A DNA stretch of 7,420 bases from contig DQUE01000141.1 of NCBI GenBank assembly GCA_015662405.1, positions 1-7,420 on the forward strand. Direction: 5' to 3'. This document shows, in pieces, positions 5,743 to 7,420 of the stretch (positions are counted from its first letter, which is position 1; every line of letters begins with the position of its first letter). The translations under genes and the position numbers were made by a program. This stretch comes from Sulfurimonas autotrophica (GTDB lineage: Bacteria > Campylobacterota > Campylobacteria > Campylobacterales > Sulfurimonadaceae). The notes below the pieces were generated by a model that saw only the letters and a program-made list of their open reading frames with translations, made no database searches and was not told the origin of the DNA.

Positions 5743-5946
5743 ATGGATTTTAATAAAATAAGAAAAATATGTAGACCAATTCGCATTGTTCTTGGACTCG
5801 CACTCATTCTTACAGGCGTAATGACAGGAATAGTATGGTTTTATCTTGGGATAATCCCTCTCATAGCAGGTTTGACTAACTTTTGTCCACTTTGTATCAT
5901 TTCAAAAAAATGTGATTTACCACAAGATTCGGAGTCAAAATTATGA
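5743..5946 (+). CDS. Small two-helix membrane protein, DUF2892/YgaP-like, with CPLC motif
   Basis: A 67-residue inner-membrane protein of unknown function. It has a basic N-terminus (KIRKICRPIR), then two hydrophobic segments at about residues 13-31 and 33-47 separated by a very short turn. The end of the second helix runs into NFCPLCIISKKC, with cysteines 48, 51 and 57; another cysteine is residue 10. The G-IPL-AGL-N-CP pattern resembles the DUF2892 (YgaP-type) transmembrane domain, which in YgaP is fused to a rhodanese; no rhodanese is fused here. The C-xx-C could bind a metal or take part in thiol chemistry, but that is inference. It has its own ribosome-binding site and a TATAAT upstream, and its TGA overlaps the purM ATG by four bases, so both are probably on one transcript. 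The gene is likely real; its role is unknown. Confidence 0.82.
   Translation: MDFNKIRKICRPIRIVLGLALILTGVMTGIVWFYLGIIPLIAGLTNFCPLCIISKKCDLPQDSESKL
5931..5934 (+). promoter_or_regulatory. Ribosome-binding site of purM
   Basis: GGAG, eight bases before ATG 5943 and inside the end of the small membrane-protein gene. It fixes the overlapping start of purM. Confidence 0.6.
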
Positions 5947-6941
5947 GTCAAATCTCTTATAAAGATGCAGGTGTAGATATAGATGCGGGAAATAGTTTTG
6001 TGCAAAACATAAAACCTCTTGTAAAGAGTACAAAAATTCCAGGCGTTCTTGGAGGCATAGGCTCATTTGCTGGTGCTTTTGAACTTCCTAAAGGTTTTCA
6101 AGAACCTGTAATGCTAGCAGCGACAGATGGAGTAGGTACAAAACTTAAACTCGCAATTGATAGTGGCATTCACAACACTGTCGGTATTGATTTGGTAGCA
6201 ATGTGTGTCAATGACTTAATTTGTAATTTTGCAACACCAAGTTTCTTTTTAGACTATTATGCAACAGGAAAATTAGATGTCAATGTAGCGACAAATGTTG
6301 TTGCTGGTATAGCAGAGGGGTGTAAGCGTAGTGAATGTGCGCTCATAGGTGGAGAAACAGCAGAAATGCCGGGAATGTACAGTGAAGATGACTATGATCT
6401 AGCTGGTTTTTCCGTAGGCATTGCTGAAAAGAGTGAGATGGACAGAGTAAGTCTGGTTCGTGCAGGACACAAACTTATAGCACTTCCAAGTTCGGGTCTT
6501 CATTCAAATGGTTTTAGCTTAGCACGAAAAGTCCTTTTTGAAAAAATGGGTAAAAAGTTTGATGAAGAGTTTAATGGTAAACCGCTTATAGAGACACTCT
6601 TAGCACCTACAAACATCTATGTAAAAACATTTAAAGCCCTCAAAAATGAAATAGTCGCTATGGCACACATCACTGGTGGAGGTATAGTAGAAAATCTCCC
6701 TCGTGTACTGCCGGAGCATTTAATGGCTGAAGTAAAACAAGATGCCATAAAAGTATTGCCGATATTTGAACTGATGGGTGAGCATGTAGCCCGTGATGAG
6801 ATGTTTCGAGCCTTTAATATGGGTGTGGGAATGATTCTTGTTGTAGAAGAAAAAAATGTAGAAAAAATCCTAGCATCTGCAGAAGGTGCATACCTGATAG
6901 GTGAAATAAAAGAAGGAAAAAGAGAAGCAAAACTCATCTAA
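5943..6941 (+). CDS. purM: Phosphoribosylformylglycinamidine cyclo-ligase (AIR synthetase)
   Basis: Uses ATP to close the imidazole ring, turning formylglycinamidine ribonucleotide into aminoimidazole ribonucleotide in purine synthesis. The 332 residues are close to the usual 345. Family motifs appear in order: ISYKDAGVDIDAGN at the N-terminus, GGIGSFAGAFELP (37-49), ATDGVGTKLKLA (60-71), GIDLVAMCVNDL (81-92), FFLDYYATGKL (101-111), IGGETAEMPGMY (135-146), DLAGFSVG (152-159), SSGLHSNGFSLAR (183-195), the glycine-rich HITGGGIVENLPRVLP (242-257), and FNMGVGM (291-297). These cover both halves of the PurM ATP-grasp-like fold. GGAG lies eight bases before ATG 5943, which overlaps the stop of the small membrane-protein gene (ATGA). 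No purine operon neighbour is present, so it stands alone apart from that gene. The call is secure. Confidence 0.97.
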   Translation: MSQISYKDAGVDIDAGNSFVQNIKPLVKSTKIPGVLGGIGSFAGAFELPKGFQEPVMLAATDGVGTKLKLAIDSGIHNTVGIDLVAMCVNDLICNFATPSFFLDYYATGKLDVNVATNVVAGIAEGCKRSECALIGGETAEMPGMYSEDDYDLAGFSVGIAEKSEMDRVSLVRAGHKLIALPSSGLHSNGFSLARKVLFEKMGKKFDEEFNGKPLIETLLAPTNIYVKTFKALKNEIVAMAHITGGGIVENLPRVLPEHLMAEVKQDAIKVLPIFELMGEHVARDEMFRAFNMGVGMILVVEEKNVEKILASAEGAYLIGEIKEGKREAKLI

Positions 6942-6999
6942 ACACAACAATACCCATCTCTTATTACATGTAACGGCTAAAAATAAAATAGGAAGTAAT

Positions 7000-7035
7000 T
7001 ATAAAATGAAACATATACCGCCAAAAAGGCGGTAT
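7000..7035 (-). terminator. Intrinsic terminator of the OmpP1/FadL-type gene
   Basis: ATACCGCC (7015-7022) and GGCGGTAT (7028-7035) form a perfect 8-bp, GC-cored stem with a 5-base loop. On the minus strand it starts 25 bases after the stop at 7060 and is followed by a T-rich stretch (ATGTTTCATTTTAT). On the plus strand an A-rich stretch follows, so it should not be a standard terminator for purM, although the hairpin could still mark the 3' end of that transcript. Confidence 0.72.
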
Positions 7036-7059
7036 GAAAAAGAAAGGAGAAAAAATCTC

Positions 7060-7420
7060 TTAGAAGTTAAATGTAAGTTGTGCACTTACACCTGTTTGAG
7101 AATGTTTTGTTGTAATATCTAGCCCTGCAAAGTTTTTAAATGTCTCTGTAACTTCCGATGCATAAGTAAATGCTACATCAACAGAAACTTGCTTGCTTAT
7201 ATTATAAGATCCACCCACTGCATAGTGAGACTCAACAACTCCTGGGAAACCAAGTAAATTAAATGTATTTAAAAGACCTGCGTAATCACCTGCAAATGTA
7301 GATCCTGCAAGAGCACTCAAAGATCCAGGAGCAAGATTTTGAATTGGACTCGAAGCATAGTTATAACCTGCACGCGCTGACCACTCTTTTGTCTTATACT
7401 CATACCCTAATGTTATAACA
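7060..7420 (-). CDS. OmpP1/FadL-type outer-membrane protein, C-terminal part (runs off the window edge)
   Basis: The last 119 residues of a beta-barrel protein; the frame stays open to base 7420, so the start lies outside. The segment opens with ITLGYEYKTKEWSARAGYNY, followed by SPIQNL, a strand, hairpin and strand pattern typical of the C-terminal barrel of OmpP1/FadL/TodX proteins, which carry hydrophobic compounds such as fatty acids or aromatic molecules across the outer membrane. Further amphipathic strands follow (HYAVGGSYNISKQVSVDVAFTYA), and the chain ends SAQLTFNF, an alternating last strand with terminal phenylalanine, the signal read by the BAM assembly machinery. A TTG at 7320 is an internal leucine codon, not a start. 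Family assignment rests on these C-terminal features alone, and the substrate cannot be told. An intrinsic terminator follows at 7035-7000. Confidence 0.8.
   Translation of the reverse strand, partial: VITLGYEYKTKEWSARAGYNYASSPIQNLAPGSLSALAGSTFAGDYAGLLNTFNLLGFPGVVESHYAVGGSYNISKQVSVDVAFTYASEVTETFKNFAGLDITTKHSQTGVSAQLTFNF

Noticed and set aside
6617..6937. Minus-strand open frame of 106 codons opposite purM
   Set aside because: Shadow of the conserved C-terminal half of purM.
6964..6973. Perfect 10-base palindrome TTACATGTAA after purM
   Set aside because: Short, AT-rich and with no loop or T-run; it lies between convergent gene ends where an operator is unlikely, so chance is the simplest reading.
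7060..7320. A complete 86-residue small protein starting at 7320
   Set aside because: The start would be a TTG in the middle of a frame that continues upstream to the window edge with OmpP1/FadL-like barrel strands; it is the C-terminal piece of a longer protein.

Overview
The window looks like chromosomal housekeeping DNA from a Campylobacterota (epsilonproteobacterial) organism. A free-living, Sulfurimonas- or Sulfuricurvum-like member is my best guess; genus is inference. The reasons are AT-rich, tightly packed genes, promoters that show an extended -10 (TGnTAnnAT) or a clear TATAAT with no convincing -35, and two gene orders I recall from Helicobacter pylori: lspA-glmM facing away from rpsT-prfA (HP0074-HP0077), and coaE next to speE (HP0831-HP0832). 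Coding density is very high. No gap between genes exceeds about 125 bases, and I see no tRNA, rRNA, CRISPR array, insertion sequence or prophage.

Layout. Bases 1-2237, minus strand: glmM (cell-wall UDP-GlcNAc precursor), lspA (lipoprotein signal peptidase) and the 5' part of tig (trigger factor). glmM and lspA overlap; tig has its own candidate promoter inside a marked dyad. Bases 2361-3701, plus strand: rpsT (ribosomal protein S20) and prfA (release factor 1), 12 bases apart, diverging from glmM. Bases 3718-5620, minus strand: a chain of three genes, a shortened spermidine-synthase-like gene, coaE (last step of coenzyme A synthesis) and dapF (diaminopimelate epimerase), joined by 1-base and 4-base overlaps. 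Bases 5743-6941, plus strand: a small two-helix membrane protein of the DUF2892/YgaP type overlapping purM (purine synthesis) by 4 bases. Bases 7060-7420, minus strand: the 3' end of an OmpP1/FadL-type outer-membrane protein with a clear intrinsic terminator.

Most genes serve growth: envelope building (GlmM, DapF, LspA), translation and folding (S20, RF1, trigger factor) and cofactor or nucleotide synthesis (CoaE, PurM). Start sites were settled by ribosome-binding sites, overlaps and promoters. In particular glmM is called from ATG 2237 rather than the upstream TTG at 2279.

I see no obvious undescribed system. The items most worth a second look are the SpeE-like protein, which has lost its N-terminal domain and the SAM-binding glycine motif yet keeps its place in the coaE operon; the cysteine-bearing membrane protein coupled to purM; and the dyad over the tig promoter.
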